Below, in pieces: positions 53,125 to 62,543 of a stretch of 64,000 nt of DNA; the stretch's first letter is position 1; each line of letters starts with the position of its first letter. The DNA lies in the NCBI RefSeq assembly GCF_920987055.1, contig NZ_CAKLBX010000001.1, positions 2,156,501-2,220,500 of the forward strand, written 5' to 3'. The DNA comes from Novosphingobium sp. CECT 9465 (GTDB lineage Bacteria > Pseudomonadota > Alphaproteobacteria > Sphingomonadales > Sphingomonadaceae). The notes beneath the pieces are model-generated. The model was not told the origin of the DNA and searched no databases. It was given only the letters and a program-made list of their open reading frames with translations. Made by a program: the position numbers and the translations under genes.

Positions 53125-53907
53125 TCAGCCTCCCGCCTGCGTGGCCGCAGCCAGATTTGCCAGGAGATCGAGTTGGGCTGTGCAGCCCTTGCCCGCCATT
53201 GCCGCCGCTACTTCGATTTCATCGCTCGGCACTGCGGTCAGCAACATGGTGCGTATCTTGACCGGCGCCCCGACCGCGTTGCTGAAAGTGTAAGTCTGCC
53301 CGTCTACTACCGGCACACTCGCCGACGGCCAGACCTTCAGCGCACTGCCCGCGCGCCAGGTCACATCGGCGCTGCTGCCGTCCTGCGAAAGCAGCTTGCC
53401 GGTGCCTTCATCGGTGCGGGCGGGCCGCCACATGACCAGCGTGGCGGGATCGGCTACGCAGTAGGTGCCGCCCTTGCTCACGTCGATATGCCAGACGTTC
53501 TCCGGCCCTGTGGGCGCGGCGGGAACCGGCGCAGACAAGGCGCCGCGCACTGCTCCGGTCCGCGTACGTGCGGCGCCACCGCGCGCCATCATCGCTGCCA
53601 GTGCCGTGCCGCCCGAAGCGTCGCGATTGACCGCGCCGTTCAGCGTGAACGTGCCCGGCCCTGAAAGCACCCGCGTACCCGATTTGTCGAGCACGGTAAC
53701 GAGATCTCCCGCCCGCAGCGTGACGGCCGAATTTGCCGCCAGCTTCTTGCCCTGGGGATAGGTCGCCGCGGAAGGTCCGGTCGATCGCACGACCACCGAT
53801 TGCGCGCAGGCAGCGCCCGCCAGCATCAGCCCGGCCATGGCCGCAGCACCTGCCAGAACAGCCTTTGCGGCCCCTCCGCGCGTGAATGGTGCATCAACCC
53901 AGAACAT
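53125..53907 (-). CDS. FecR-like secreted protein, copy A
   Basis: Exported protein of 260 residues with a signal peptide (VLAGAAAMAGLMLAGAACAQ). The core VVVRSTGPSAATYPQGKKL, followed by LRAGDLVTVLDKSGTRVLSG and GPGTFTLNGAVNRD, aligns without gaps to copy B. A paired-cysteine pattern (GGTYCVADP and GKGCTAQLD) is shared as well, suggesting a disulphide. The start overlaps the end of the CHASE2 cyclase gene by 14 bp. The family has no name I can give with certainty; FecR-like is the closest description. Confidence 0.72.
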   Translation of the reverse strand: MFWVDAPFTRGGAAKAVLAGAAAMAGLMLAGAACAQSVVVRSTGPSAATYPQGKKLAANSAVTLRAGDLVTVLDKSGTRVLSGPGTFTLNGAVNRDASGGTALAAMMARGGAARTRTGAVRGALSAPVPAAPTGPENVWHIDVSKGGTYCVADPATLVMWRPARTDEGTGKLLSQDGSSADVTWRAGSALKVWPSASVPVVDGQTYTFSNAVGAPVKIRTMLLTAVPSDEIEVAAAMAGKGCTAQLDLLANLAAATQAGG

Positions 53908-55939
53908 AACTTTCTCCCTTGTGCGTATGCCGCAGTCTCTCGATCAAATTCATCATTGCATCGTCTTCATGCGCCGATTCGAGGATCGTGTCTGTGAGAG
54001 CCTGCACACGTTCCACCTCACCCGCTGAATGCGCGCTGACGGCATCTCTTGCCAGATTGCGCTTCTCTGCGGCCATGTCTGGAACCGGCTCAAATATATC
54101 AACAGGGGTTTTGCGCCCCCGCAGCGTGACCGAACCCATAGGCCGGAACCAGTCAAGGCCCGACCGTTCCGCCGCCTCCCGGCTGACCAGAACTTTCGTA
54201 TCGAGCGGCTTGTTCGCCCCTTCAAGGCGCGCCGCGGTGTTCATGGCATCGCCGAGCGCGGTGTACTGGATGCGACCCTCGCCGCCGAAATTGCCCACCA
54301 CAGCATCGCCATAATGCAGCCCCACGCGCGTCCGTCCGATTTTCGGTACGCCTTCGGGCACAGCCTTGCGAAACTCCTCGCCCGCCAGATACATCGCATA
54401 GGCGGCCTTCACCGCCCGCTCACCATCGTCGGGATAGGCAATCGGCGCGCCCCAGAAGGCCACCACCGCATCGCCCACGAACTTGTCGAGCGTACCGCCG
54501 TATTGCAGCACCACCGCGCTCAACCGATCGAGGTAATCGTTGAGCAACCGTGCGATGACTTCCGGCTCGACCGCATGCGTCAGCTTGGTAAAGCCTTCCA
54601 GATCGCTGAACAGGCAGAATATTTCGCGCTTTTCACCATGAAGCGAAAGGCGTTCCGGGTTGCGCATGATTTCAGCGGCAACAGAGCGTGGCAGATACTT
54701 GCCCAGCGCGCCTTGCGCAAATTCGCGCTGTGCCGCGTTGATCGCGCGCAAGCTGGAACTCAGCGCGGTGTAAGCGATCAGCCAGCCGACCAGCCAGCCG
54801 GTTGCGGGCAGGCCCAGCGTGTCGAATCCCGCGCGCTCGACCACGAATGGCACTGCAAGGAAAAAGCCGAATTGCGCGATCACCGCCAGCGCCAGCACCC
54901 ATGTGCGCGTCTGGACCAGCGCTGTCAGCGCACCCAGTCCTACAGCCAGCAAGGCCGCCAGCACATTAACCCACATGGCGGGCGGCGCCTTCCAGGCCTT
55001 GTCCAGCAATTGCGCCAGCATCGAGGCGTGAACCTCGACGCCGATCATGCGCGTTTCGCCAGTCACCGGATTACCGGTGCGCGTGAACGGCGTATCGAAC
55101 TGGTCGAAGTCTGAAAAATCGCCGCCAATCAGCACATAGCGCCCCTTGACCGCCTCTGCGACCAGCGGAGCGGTTTCCGGGTCGGCCAGCAGGTCGATCG
55201 GAATCTTGTCGAAAACCGGACGGTCGCTGGCGGTGGGGATGCGGTAACGGATCGGGCCTGTGTACTTCGCAAAACGAGGATCGGCGTCCGGCCCGCCATT
55301 GGTCAACGCCAGCGACAGCAAAGGCGGCAGGCCCGCATGCTGCCGCGGCCAGCGGCGCGCCACATTGTCCGCATCGGTTTCAAGCAGGATCGATGCAGGT
55401 TTTACCAGATCGGTCTGCGCAGATGCCATGAAGGCGCGCAAGTCCTGTTCCTGCTCGTAAGTTATCGCATTGGGATTGGTTCGGTTGTCCGCAAAGGCCA
55501 GGAAAACCGGCGTTCGCATGGCCTTGAGCGATGCCCGCAGGGTATCATCGTCATCTTGCGGGCTATCGAACAACACGTCGATGCCAATACCCTTGGCGCC
55601 CAGCTGGTCGATCTGCACCAGCGCTTTTGCAAGAATCGTGCGGTCAACCGGTGAAATCTGCCCGGTCGCGCGATTGGTGTCGGCGGTGTAGACCACCATC
55701 GTGATCCGCTTGTCGGTATCGGTCGGTGGTGCGAAGCTGGCGGCGCGGATATCGTAGAGCGCGGCCTCGGCATCGTGCAGCAGAGGCAAGCGCCAGGAAT
55801 TGAACGCAAAATACAGCGCCAGCGCCACAAGAATGGCGGCGATTCCCATCCTCTGCCAGCCAAGCTGCTTCATGCCGCGCCGTGCGGCCAGGCCCATTTC
55901 GCGCGGACTGTTTCTGGTATTTGCGCCCGATTGAGGCAT
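53894..55939 (-). CDS. CHASE2-domain receptor adenylate cyclase, class III
   Basis: Membrane cyclase of 681 residues. A first transmembrane helix (about 30-48) leads into a periplasmic CHASE2 domain (about 50-310), then three further helices (about 318-400) and a class III cyclase domain (about 430-625). Metal-binding Asp residues are in FSDLEGFTKL and KFVGDAVVAFWG; transition-state Asn/Arg are in NTAARLE. The substrate-defining Lys is in LDKFVGD and the partner position is Thr (IQYTALGD), the class IIIb pattern typical of bicarbonate-responsive adenylate cyclases (family knowledge). It begins 3 bp after the CHAT gene and overlaps copy A by 14 bp. Confidence 0.92.
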   Translation of the reverse strand: MPQSGANTRNSPREMGLAARRGMKQLGWQRMGIAAILVALALYFAFNSWRLPLLHDAEAALYDIRAASFAPPTDTDKRITMVVYTADTNRATGQISPVDRTILAKALVQIDQLGAKGIGIDVLFDSPQDDDDTLRASLKAMRTPVFLAFADNRTNPNAITYEQEQDLRAFMASAQTDLVKPASILLETDADNVARRWPRQHAGLPPLLSLALTNGGPDADPRFAKYTGPIRYRIPTASDRPVFDKIPIDLLADPETAPLVAEAVKGRYVLIGGDFSDFDQFDTPFTRTGNPVTGETRMIGVEVHASMLAQLLDKAWKAPPAMWVNVLAALLAVGLGALTALVQTRTWVLALAVIAQFGFFLAVPFVVERAGFDTLGLPATGWLVGWLIAYTALSSSLRAINAAQREFAQGALGKYLPRSVAAEIMRNPERLSLHGEKREIFCLFSDLEGFTKLTHAVEPEVIARLLNDYLDRLSAVVLQYGGTLDKFVGDAVVAFWGAPIAYPDDGERAVKAAYAMYLAGEEFRKAVPEGVPKIGRTRVGLHYGDAVVGNFGGEGRIQYTALGDAMNTAARLEGANKPLDTKVLVSREAAERSGLDWFRPMGSVTLRGRKTPVDIFEPVPDMAAEKRNLARDAVSAHSAGEVERVQALTDTILESAHEDDAMMNLIERLRHTHKGESYVLG

Positions 55940-55942
55940 TCT

Positions 55943-58900
55943 TCAGTTCCCCTTCGCGATGCGCGCAGGCTGCGCCATCGCCATACGGGCCGTGCGCGAA
56001 ACCAGCGGCCTTGCGCTGTCGCCGATGACTGCAAACCCAGCCCAGTAGTAAGGGTGCGAGGTATCGACGTCAGCCATGAGCACCTGTTGTGCCTTGAGCA
56101 GGGCTTCACCGGAAGACGTTCCGGCAGGTGCTTCGAAAAGACCGTTGATCAGGCGCGCGGTTGCATTGAAATCATCCGGTGCGGGCCAATGGCTGGCCAG
56201 CACCGACCGGCTGCCCGCCCCGATGAACGCGCGCACCAATCCTTCGAGCGCCGAGCCGCCGCCACTGACGATACCCGCCGCGCGCGTTGCCGATATGTCT
56301 GCCTGCCCGGCCGTATCGCAGGCCGACAGGATAACCATGTCCGCATCGAGCTTCAGGTCAAAAATCTCTGAGAAGCTCAGCAAGCCGTCAGAACCGGTCG
56401 GCCCGAACGAGGTGACCAGCGCGGGCCTTGCCGGACAGGTCGGTTGCGGTGGCGTGACCAGACCGTGCGTCGCAAAATGCAGGATGCGGAAATTATCGAG
56501 GTCTGGGCGGGACTTGATTGCCGTATCCGAGAAAGCTTGTCCGACCATGAGGTCAGCGCCCTGCGATCCCAGCAGGGTCCGGGCGTTTATCAGTTCGGCT
56601 TCGGATATGGGGCGGTTCCACGTCGCCAGCGGCCAGCTGCAATCGGCCATCGCCGCACCGTCCGCCCCGCGAACCTGGGATCCGCGAAGGACACTTGCGG
56701 ATGACACGGCGGTATTGCGCCCCATACCCAGATAAGCCTCGTTCGCCTTCGATCCCGGCTGCTTGCGCGCATCCATGAACGAACGCGCCGAAACTGCCGT
56801 GGACACCAGCTTGTCACGCGCGAGCCAGTTCATCCCGCGCAGATCGAACGGATCGCCGCTTGGACGGGCTGCCTGCTCGACATAAGCCTCTGCCGATTTG
56901 GCATCGGCAACCAGTACGTTGACCGGCAAGGACAGCATCGCACCGTCCGGTTCGAAGATCAGGTGACGGGCGGTGGCAACATCCTGTGCAACCGGTGCAA
57001 ACAGCGCAGTATACAGCGCATGGGCCTCGTTTGCGGCAAAGGCGCTCGTCACATATTGCCTGCCATCGAAGCGCGAGATCGAATTGCGGATGGTCTGGAC
57101 CGACTTCTCAAGTTCGCGTGCAGAAATCTGCGCACGATAGCCGATGGCACGATCCTTGTTGGCAAAATAGACGAACACGTCTGGTCCGAGCACCGCCATC
57201 TTGACATAGGCCTCGCCCGGCATGAGGCCTTCACGCAATTCTTTTTCTGAAATTACCCTCTGAGAAACAACACAATAGCGTGAGAAGTTCGCAAGCTGTA
57301 TGATGGTTGCCTGTTCCTGCGCTTCCAGATCCTGAATGCGCTTGGCAGCTTCGGCGATCTCGTCCGTGCGGGCAGAGGCATCGTCCAGCCGCTGGAGCGC
57401 CGCATAAGTCATGCGTGTCCTTTCGATGCCGCGAGACAGGCTGTTCGATTGCCGAAAAAGCCTTGCTGCATCGTCACTTCCACCCGAAAGTTCGCGTGAA
57501 AGCACAGCCTGTGTTTCGGCAACGCCCGGCCGTACCAGAACCTGGCTGGCGATGAAGAATGCATCGCTGGCTGCCGGATCGGCCTGCGCCTGACCTGCCA
57601 GCATGTCGAACCACGGCGCCATCTGCTTCGAAAGGCCGGAAAGACCGTTCTCGCGCTCCACCGAACGCGCAACGACTTCGCGATAGATCGGTGCGGCCTG
57701 ATCGGCCTTGCCGTGGCGCGTCAAAAACGCGGCCAATCGCGCTTGCGCCGCGGCCATGCTGCGCGTCTCCGGATATTGTACGCCAACAATCTCGACGGCC
57801 GAGCGCAGCAGGCTTTCCGCATCGGCGGTCCGGCCTTCTTCTTCGGCCAGCGCGGCGAGTTCCGACAAAAGTTGCGCGCGCATCCGCACGATGGACACGA
57901 CCCGTCCGTTGCGAACCGCCAGCGCCTGCGCTTGTGCCTGCTCCAGCGCCGTGCGCGCATCGGCACGGTTTCCTGTCAGCCGCCACGCCGTACCTTTCAA
58001 TTGCAGGGTCTGGGCATCAAGAATCGTGGCGCGCTCGTCATCGGTCAGGCGCAAGTCGTCTACCAGACCCATCGCATTGGCGGTCATGTCCGATGCATTG
58101 ATGCGCCGCGCCACAGACGGGGTGAGTTCCATCGTATCACGCAGGGTTTGCGCGCCCAGCGATGCGGTTTGCCGCAAGGCTTCGCCCAGCCGCACCAGCG
58201 CCGCTTCATACTTCCCCTGATTGAGCAGATGGACCGCTTCATAATTGCGCCGCAGCCGCTCTACCACACCACTTCCTGCCGACATTGCAGCAGCTTGCGC
58301 AAACAACCTGTCAGCATCTGCGAACTGGCCCAGGTTGGACCGCTGGAGCGCGGCATTGACCAGAAACTCCACCCGGTCGATCGGCACATCCCCGGTTGAT
58401 GCCTGGCGCTGGTCGAGCGTTTCGAAAAAGGCAGCGGCCTCGGCATAGTCGCCAGAACTGTTGCGGCGGTAACCTTCGGCCAAGGCGGTCGAGGGATCGA
58501 GAGTCAGCGCCTGGATACGCGCATAGGATTCGGTGTCATTGACCGAGGTCGTCGCAACCTCGATAGGTTCATCGATGACGCGATCAGCGAACACCGAGCG
58601 CAGCGCAAGGTCCAGCGCGCCATGATAGGCGGAAAAACCTTCGACAACATAGACGGTTTTTCCGCGGGTTATGCTGACCACTTCATAAGCGAGATCAGGA
58701 TCGATCCAGCGGCAGTCCTGGCGCATCCGCCCGGCCACAGATGCCGTCATCGCACTTGCGCAATTGGCACTGGCCTTGCGCCGGTCCGCAAGGCGGGCGA
58801 GCACATCGTCCTGTCCCTGCCTGAGCGCGAAGACATGGCCCACGGGCAGCGCCGAATCGCGGCAGACGATGGCCCACGTCCGGTCCATCGGACTGCGATT

Positions 58901-59080
58901 TGCCGCGTCCACCGTGCGCGATTGCATCTGGCACAGCGCCTTGCTGCCCCCCGAACCGAGCGGAAAACTGTCCTTCAACAACAGTGATCCATCCTGTGCC
59001 GAAGCCGACGTACCACACAAGGCCAGGCTTGCGACGCCAGCCGCCAGTGCTGCCCAGTTCATTGCCCTATGGTATCGCAT
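55943..59080 (-). CDS. CHAT-domain (caspase-like) secreted protein with TPR-like middle
   Basis: Exported protein of 1045 residues with a signal peptide (AALAAGVASLALCGTSASAQ). The start at 59080 has GGGAG 8 bases upstream; an ATG at 59062 is an alternative. Residues about 190-510 are helical repeats of TPR type (such as SSGDYAEAAAFFETLDQRQ). The CHAT protease domain (about 700-1020) has an apparently intact catalytic pair: His872 in HFATHGL and Cys921 in LSACDTAG, and the GGSALEGLVRAFIGAG and VLASHWPAP segments are standard. It heads the CHAT/cyclase/FecR-like/TPS run, so it may process the exoprotein or an envelope target. Confidence 0.9.
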   Translation of the reverse strand: MRYHRAMNWAALAAGVASLALCGTSASAQDGSLLLKDSFPLGSGGSKALCQMQSRTVDAANRSPMDRTWAIVCRDSALPVGHVFALRQGQDDVLARLADRRKASANCASAMTASVAGRMRQDCRWIDPDLAYEVVSITRGKTVYVVEGFSAYHGALDLALRSVFADRVIDEPIEVATTSVNDTESYARIQALTLDPSTALAEGYRRNSSGDYAEAAAFFETLDQRQASTGDVPIDRVEFLVNAALQRSNLGQFADADRLFAQAAAMSAGSGVVERLRRNYEAVHLLNQGKYEAALVRLGEALRQTASLGAQTLRDTMELTPSVARRINASDMTANAMGLVDDLRLTDDERATILDAQTLQLKGTAWRLTGNRADARTALEQAQAQALAVRNGRVVSIVRMRAQLLSELAALAEEEGRTADAESLLRSAVEIVGVQYPETRSMAAAQARLAAFLTRHGKADQAAPIYREVVARSVERENGLSGLSKQMAPWFDMLAGQAQADPAASDAFFIASQVLVRPGVAETQAVLSRELSGGSDDAARLFRQSNSLSRGIERTRMTYAALQRLDDASARTDEIAEAAKRIQDLEAQEQATIIQLANFSRYCVVSQRVISEKELREGLMPGEAYVKMAVLGPDVFVYFANKDRAIGYRAQISARELEKSVQTIRNSISRFDGRQYVTSAFAANEAHALYTALFAPVAQDVATARHLIFEPDGAMLSLPVNVLVADAKSAEAYVEQAARPSGDPFDLRGMNWLARDKLVSTAVSARSFMDARKQPGSKANEAYLGMGRNTAVSSASVLRGSQVRGADGAAMADCSWPLATWNRPISEAELINARTLLGSQGADLMVGQAFSDTAIKSRPDLDNFRILHFATHGLVTPPQPTCPARPALVTSFGPTGSDGLLSFSEIFDLKLDADMVILSACDTAGQADISATRAAGIVSGGGSALEGLVRAFIGAGSRSVLASHWPAPDDFNATARLINGLFEAPAGTSSGEALLKAQQVLMADVDTSHPYYWAGFAVIGDSARPLVSRTARMAMAQPARIAKGN

Positions 59081-59150
59081 TGCGCGCTCTCCCAGCCGGG
59101 GCCGCTGCCCCTGACCTTGCCACGAATAACCTGCGATGCCCGAAGAGTCT

Positions 59151-59171
59151 TATGCTGTTGCGCACAGCATA
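59151..59171. promoter_or_regulatory. Perfect inverted repeat upstream of the CHAT operon
   Basis: TATGCTGT (59151-59158) and ACAGCATA (59164-59171) with a 5-base centre, 71 bp before the CHAT gene start. It could be an operator for the 18-kb run, or a weak terminator for the nitroreductase gene; there is no T-run on either side. The rest of 59081-59260 shows no gene. Confidence 0.4.
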
Positions 59172-59260
59172 GGCGCATTGCCCCGCTGCTGCCAATGCCG
59201 ATACACCCGGCAAAGCGGTGGTGATTGTATCAATTCGACGCCGGTCGCCTTCGATCCCGA

Positions 59261-59932
59261 TCAGAAACCGAGAAAGCGGACATTCCCCTCGACCGGTTCG
59301 CGGGCGCGTTCGAACCCGTTTACCACCGCGGTCGCATCGCGATAGCCAATCGCTATGCCGCAGAAAAAGATATGCGTTTCATCCGAAACCCCGATCGCTT
59401 CCTTGATCAATCGCGCGTGGAAGGACAGGAACTCCTGCGGGCAGCTGTCGAGACCTTCCTCACGCAAGAGCAGCATGATCGTCTGCAACCACATGCCCGT
59501 ATCGGACCATTGCGGCGGCCCCATCCGCCTGTCGAAATAGCACATCAGGACCGCAGGCGCACCGAACGACAACACATTGTTGCGTATGAAATCTGCGCGA
59601 GCGGCGGCATCAGCGCGACCGATGCCCATCGCCTGATACATCGCAGCGCCCACTTGCTTCAGGCGCGCCTTGCATTCCGGGATCGCTTCAGGTGCGCTGA
59701 AGCTGTATTCCTGCGGGTCCTGGAACGGGGCCTCCAGCATCTTGCGCTGCAAGTCCGCCAGCGGTGCTCCGGCCACGATGGTCGCTTCCCATGGCTGAAA
59801 ATTGCACCCCGAAGGCGCCCAGCGCGCCTTGTCCATCACTCTGCGCAACAGCTCCAGCGGCACCGCGTCGGGCCTGAACGCCCGGATCGAACGACGGGAC
59901 AGGACGGCTTCGCTGACGGACATCTCGCTCAT
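59261..59932 (-). CDS. Nitroreductase family flavoprotein
   Basis: FMN-dependent NAD(P)H oxidoreductase of 223 residues, reducing nitro groups, quinones or enones in the cytoplasm. N-terminal FMN-phosphate motif: RRSIRAFRPD; dimer-interface and FMN segment: ARWAPSGCNFQPWEA; C-terminal FMN-loop: GIAIGYRDATAVVNGFERAREPV. The substrate is unknown. It lies 42 bp after cobT on the same strand and 180 bp before the CHAT gene. The start at 59932 is used; an in-frame ATG at 59923 is possible. Confidence 0.92.
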   Translation of the reverse strand: MSEMSVSEAVLSRRSIRAFRPDAVPLELLRRVMDKARWAPSGCNFQPWEATIVAGAPLADLQRKMLEAPFQDPQEYSFSAPEAIPECKARLKQVGAAMYQAMGIGRADAAARADFIRNNVLSFGAPAVLMCYFDRRMGPPQWSDTGMWLQTIMLLLREEGLDSCPQEFLSFHARLIKEAIGVSDETHIFFCGIAIGYRDATAVVNGFERAREPVEGNVRFLGF

Positions 59933-59974
59933 GCCGGTTCGACTGCCCGGTTAGGGCCTGACGGTCAAGCCGCG

Positions 59975-61789
59975 CTATTCGTCCTCGAACAGGTCGGCCA
60001 GTTGCTCGATGATCGTGCCGCCAAGCTGTTCGGCGTCCATGATCGTGACGGCGCGGCGGTAGTACCGCGTCACGTCATGGCCAATGCCGATGGCTACGAG
60101 CTGGACCGGCGATTGCTTCTCGATCCAGTCGATCACCTTGCGCAAATGCTGTTCAAGGTAACCCGCATTGTTGACCGAAAGTGTCGAATCATCCACCGGC
60201 GCGCCATCGGAGATGACCATGAGGATACGGCGGTCTTCAGGCCTCGCCAGAACCCGGCTGTGCGCCCACAGCAGCGCCTCTCCGTCGATGTTTTCCTTGA
60301 GCAGGCCCTCGCGCATCATCAGGCCGAGGTTTCTGCGCGCGCGCCGCCACGGCTCATCAGCCTTCTTGTAAACAATGTGGCGCAAGTCATTGAGGCGGCC
60401 GGGTTGTGCAGGTTTTCCGCCCGATAGCCAAGCCTCGCGGCTTTGCCCGCCCTTCCACGCGCGAGTGGTGAACCCCAGAACTTCCGTCTTCACGCCGCAA
60501 CGCTCCAGCGTACGCGCCAGGATGTCCGCGCTGATCGCCGCGATGGAAATGGGCCGCCCGCGCATTGAGCCGGAATTGTCGATCAGCAGCGTGACGATCG
60601 TGTCCTTGAACTCGACATCGCGCTCGATCTTGTATGACAGCGAATGGCCCGGCGAAATCACGACGCGCGCCAATCGGGCAGCGTCGAGCAGCCCCTCTTC
60701 CTGATCGAAATCCCACGAACGGTTCTGCTGCGCCATCAGTCGGCGCTGAAGCCGGTTGGCCAGACGGGTGACGACGCCCTGCAAGCCCTTCAACTGCATG
60801 TCGAGATAGGCGCGCAGCCGGGTCAGTTCCTCTTCGTCGCACAGTTCGGTCGCCGAGATCACTTCATCGAACTGGGTGGTATAGGCGTTATAATCGAAGT
60901 TTTCGGGCAGATCGGTCCATGGCCGATTGGGGCGCGTTGGCAGCATGCCTTCCTCGCCCTCATCCGACATATCGGCATCGGCAGCATCGTCGTTCTGCTC
61001 GATATCCTGCTCGGAGTCCGAATCCTCGTCACCCTGGCTGGTGTCGCCCGCAACCTCGGACGGTTCCTGATTCTGGTCGTCTGACGAATCCGGTTCTTCC
61101 TCGCCGTCGTCCTCCTGATCCTCGCCTTCGTCTTCCTCGTTCTCCTCGTCCTGCTCGCTGGCGGACTGTGTCAGTTCGAGATGCTGGAGCATGTCCAGCG
61201 CCAGTTGTTGAAATGCGCGCTGGTTATCGAGCGACTGCGCCAGTCCCGCAAAATCGTCGCTGGCCTTGCTTTCGATCCAGCTGCGCACCATCGCCATGCC
61301 GACGTCCGTGCTGGCGGGCGCGGCCTGTCCGGTAAGCTTTTCGCGCAGGAGCAGCGCAAGCGCCGATGGCAGGGGTACTTCTTCGGGCCGGGTGGCGCGC
61401 GCGATCGGGTCCGAGGCCATGCGCATGGCCAGCGCTGCATCAAGGTTGCCGCGCATACCGGCAAAGTCCTGCGATCCGAGCGCTTCGTAACGCACCTGTT
61501 CCACGGCATCGTAGCAGGCCCGCGCCAGAGCTTCGGTCGGTGCGTTGCGGCCATGCAGCGCGGCATTGTGATGCCTGAGGCGCAAGGCCATCGAATCGGC
61601 TGATCCGCGCGCCTGCGCCACCTGTTCAGGCTGCAGTGTGCGGCCCGGCATGGGCACACGCATCGAATTGCCCGACTGCACCGCCGCGTCTGCCGTCCAC
61701 GCCACCTCAACCTCCGGATCGAGCGAGATCGCGCGGGCGGTGCCGGTCAGCACCGAACGGAAACGGTCGAGAGGGGTTTCGTCAGCCAA
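59975..61789 (-). CDS. cobT: Cobaltochelatase subunit CobT
   Basis: Subunit of the CobNST aerobic cobaltochelatase that inserts cobalt into hydrogenobyrinate a,c-diamide, of 604 residues. A central acidic low-complexity stretch (about 215-300, Glu/Asp/Ser-rich) and a C-terminal von Willebrand A domain with the MIDAS motif [11 protein letters not shown] (about residue 400) are characteristic. CobS, its AAA+ partner, is usually next to it but is not in this window. The upstream gene on the same strand is a transaldolase (30 bp away). Confidence 0.94.
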   Translation of the reverse strand: MADETPLDRFRSVLTGTARAISLDPEVEVAWTADAAVQSGNSMRVPMPGRTLQPEQVAQARGSADSMALRLRHHNAALHGRNAPTEALARACYDAVEQVRYEALGSQDFAGMRGNLDAALAMRMASDPIARATRPEEVPLPSALALLLREKLTGQAAPASTDVGMAMVRSWIESKASDDFAGLAQSLDNQRAFQQLALDMLQHLELTQSASEQDEENEEDEGEDQEDDGEEEPDSSDDQNQEPSEVAGDTSQGDEDSDSEQDIEQNDDAADADMSDEGEEGMLPTRPNRPWTDLPENFDYNAYTTQFDEVISATELCDEEELTRLRAYLDMQLKGLQGVVTRLANRLQRRLMAQQNRSWDFDQEEGLLDAARLARVVISPGHSLSYKIERDVEFKDTIVTLLIDNSGSMRGRPISIAAISADILARTLERCGVKTEVLGFTTRAWKGGQSREAWLSGGKPAQPGRLNDLRHIVYKKADEPWRRARRNLGLMMREGLLKENIDGEALLWAHSRVLARPEDRRILMVISDGAPVDDSTLSVNNAGYLEQHLRKVIDWIEKQSPVQLVAIGIGHDVTRYYRRAVTIMDAEQLGGTIIEQLADLFEDE

Positions 61790-61819
61790 AACGGATGCAC
61801 TCGTATCAAAAAGTTCGGA

Positions 61820-62473
61820 TCAGACGATGTTCTGGCCGGTCTTGGCCCAGTCGGCAAGAAAGCCTTCGATGCCCTTGTCGGTAAGGACATGCTTGAACAG
61901 GCCCTTGATGACCGCAGGCGGCGCGGTGATCACGTCTGCACCGATCTTTGCGCTTTCCAGCACATGCATGCCGTGGCGGATCGAGGCGACAAGGATCTGG
62001 GTTTCGAAGGCGTAGTTGTCATAGATCAGGCGGATGTCGCGGATCAGGTCCATGCCATCGAAACCGTTGTCGTCATGGCGGCCCACGAAGGGCGAGATGA
62101 AGGTCGCGCCAGCCTTCGCCGCCAGCAGCGCCTGATTGGCCGAGAAGCACAGCGTGACATTGACCTGGGTGCCTTCGCCGGTCAGCGCCTTGCAGGTTTT
62201 CAGGCCATCGATGGTCAGTGGCACCTTGATGCACACGTTGTCGGCGATCTTGCGCAGCACTTCGGCCTCGCGCATCATCGTGGCGTGATCGAGCGCGACG
62301 ACTTCAGCCGAAACCGGGCCATCGACCAGACCGCAGATTTCACGCGTCACTTCGATGAAGTCCTTGCCCGCCTTGGCGATCAGGGTCGGGTTGGTGGTCA
62401 CGCCATCAAGCAGGCCGGTGGCGGCAAGGTCTGCGATTTCGGCGGTATCGGCGGTGTCGACGAAGAACTTCAT
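61820..62473 (-). CDS. tal: Small transaldolase (TalC/MipB type)
   Basis: Single-domain transaldolase of 217 residues, typical of the short class 3B/TalC family (about 210-220 residues). It transfers dihydroxyacetone units between sugar phosphates in the pentose phosphate pathway. The Schiff-base Lys is in VCIKVPLT; the N-terminus [12 protein letters not shown] and [11 protein letters not shown] are standard. Fructose-6-phosphate aldolase has the same fold and cannot be fully excluded. The start is the ATG at 62473 with GGGG-rich leader; 16 upstream in-frame codons look spurious. Confidence 0.92.
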   Translation of the reverse strand: MKFFVDTADTAEIADLAATGLLDGVTTNPTLIAKAGKDFIEVTREICGLVDGPVSAEVVALDHATMMREAEVLRKIADNVCIKVPLTIDGLKTCKALTGEGTQVNVTLCFSANQALLAAKAGATFISPFVGRHDDNGFDGMDLIRDIRLIYDNYAFETQILVASIRHGMHVLESAKIGADVITAPPAVIKGLFKHVLTDKGIEGFLADWAKTGQNIV

Positions 62474-62543
62474 GGGGGCAGGCCTTCCAGACGGGAGAAT
62501 GATTCCCCCGCCTATAGGCAAGGCGACCGCGTCTGTCAGTCCG

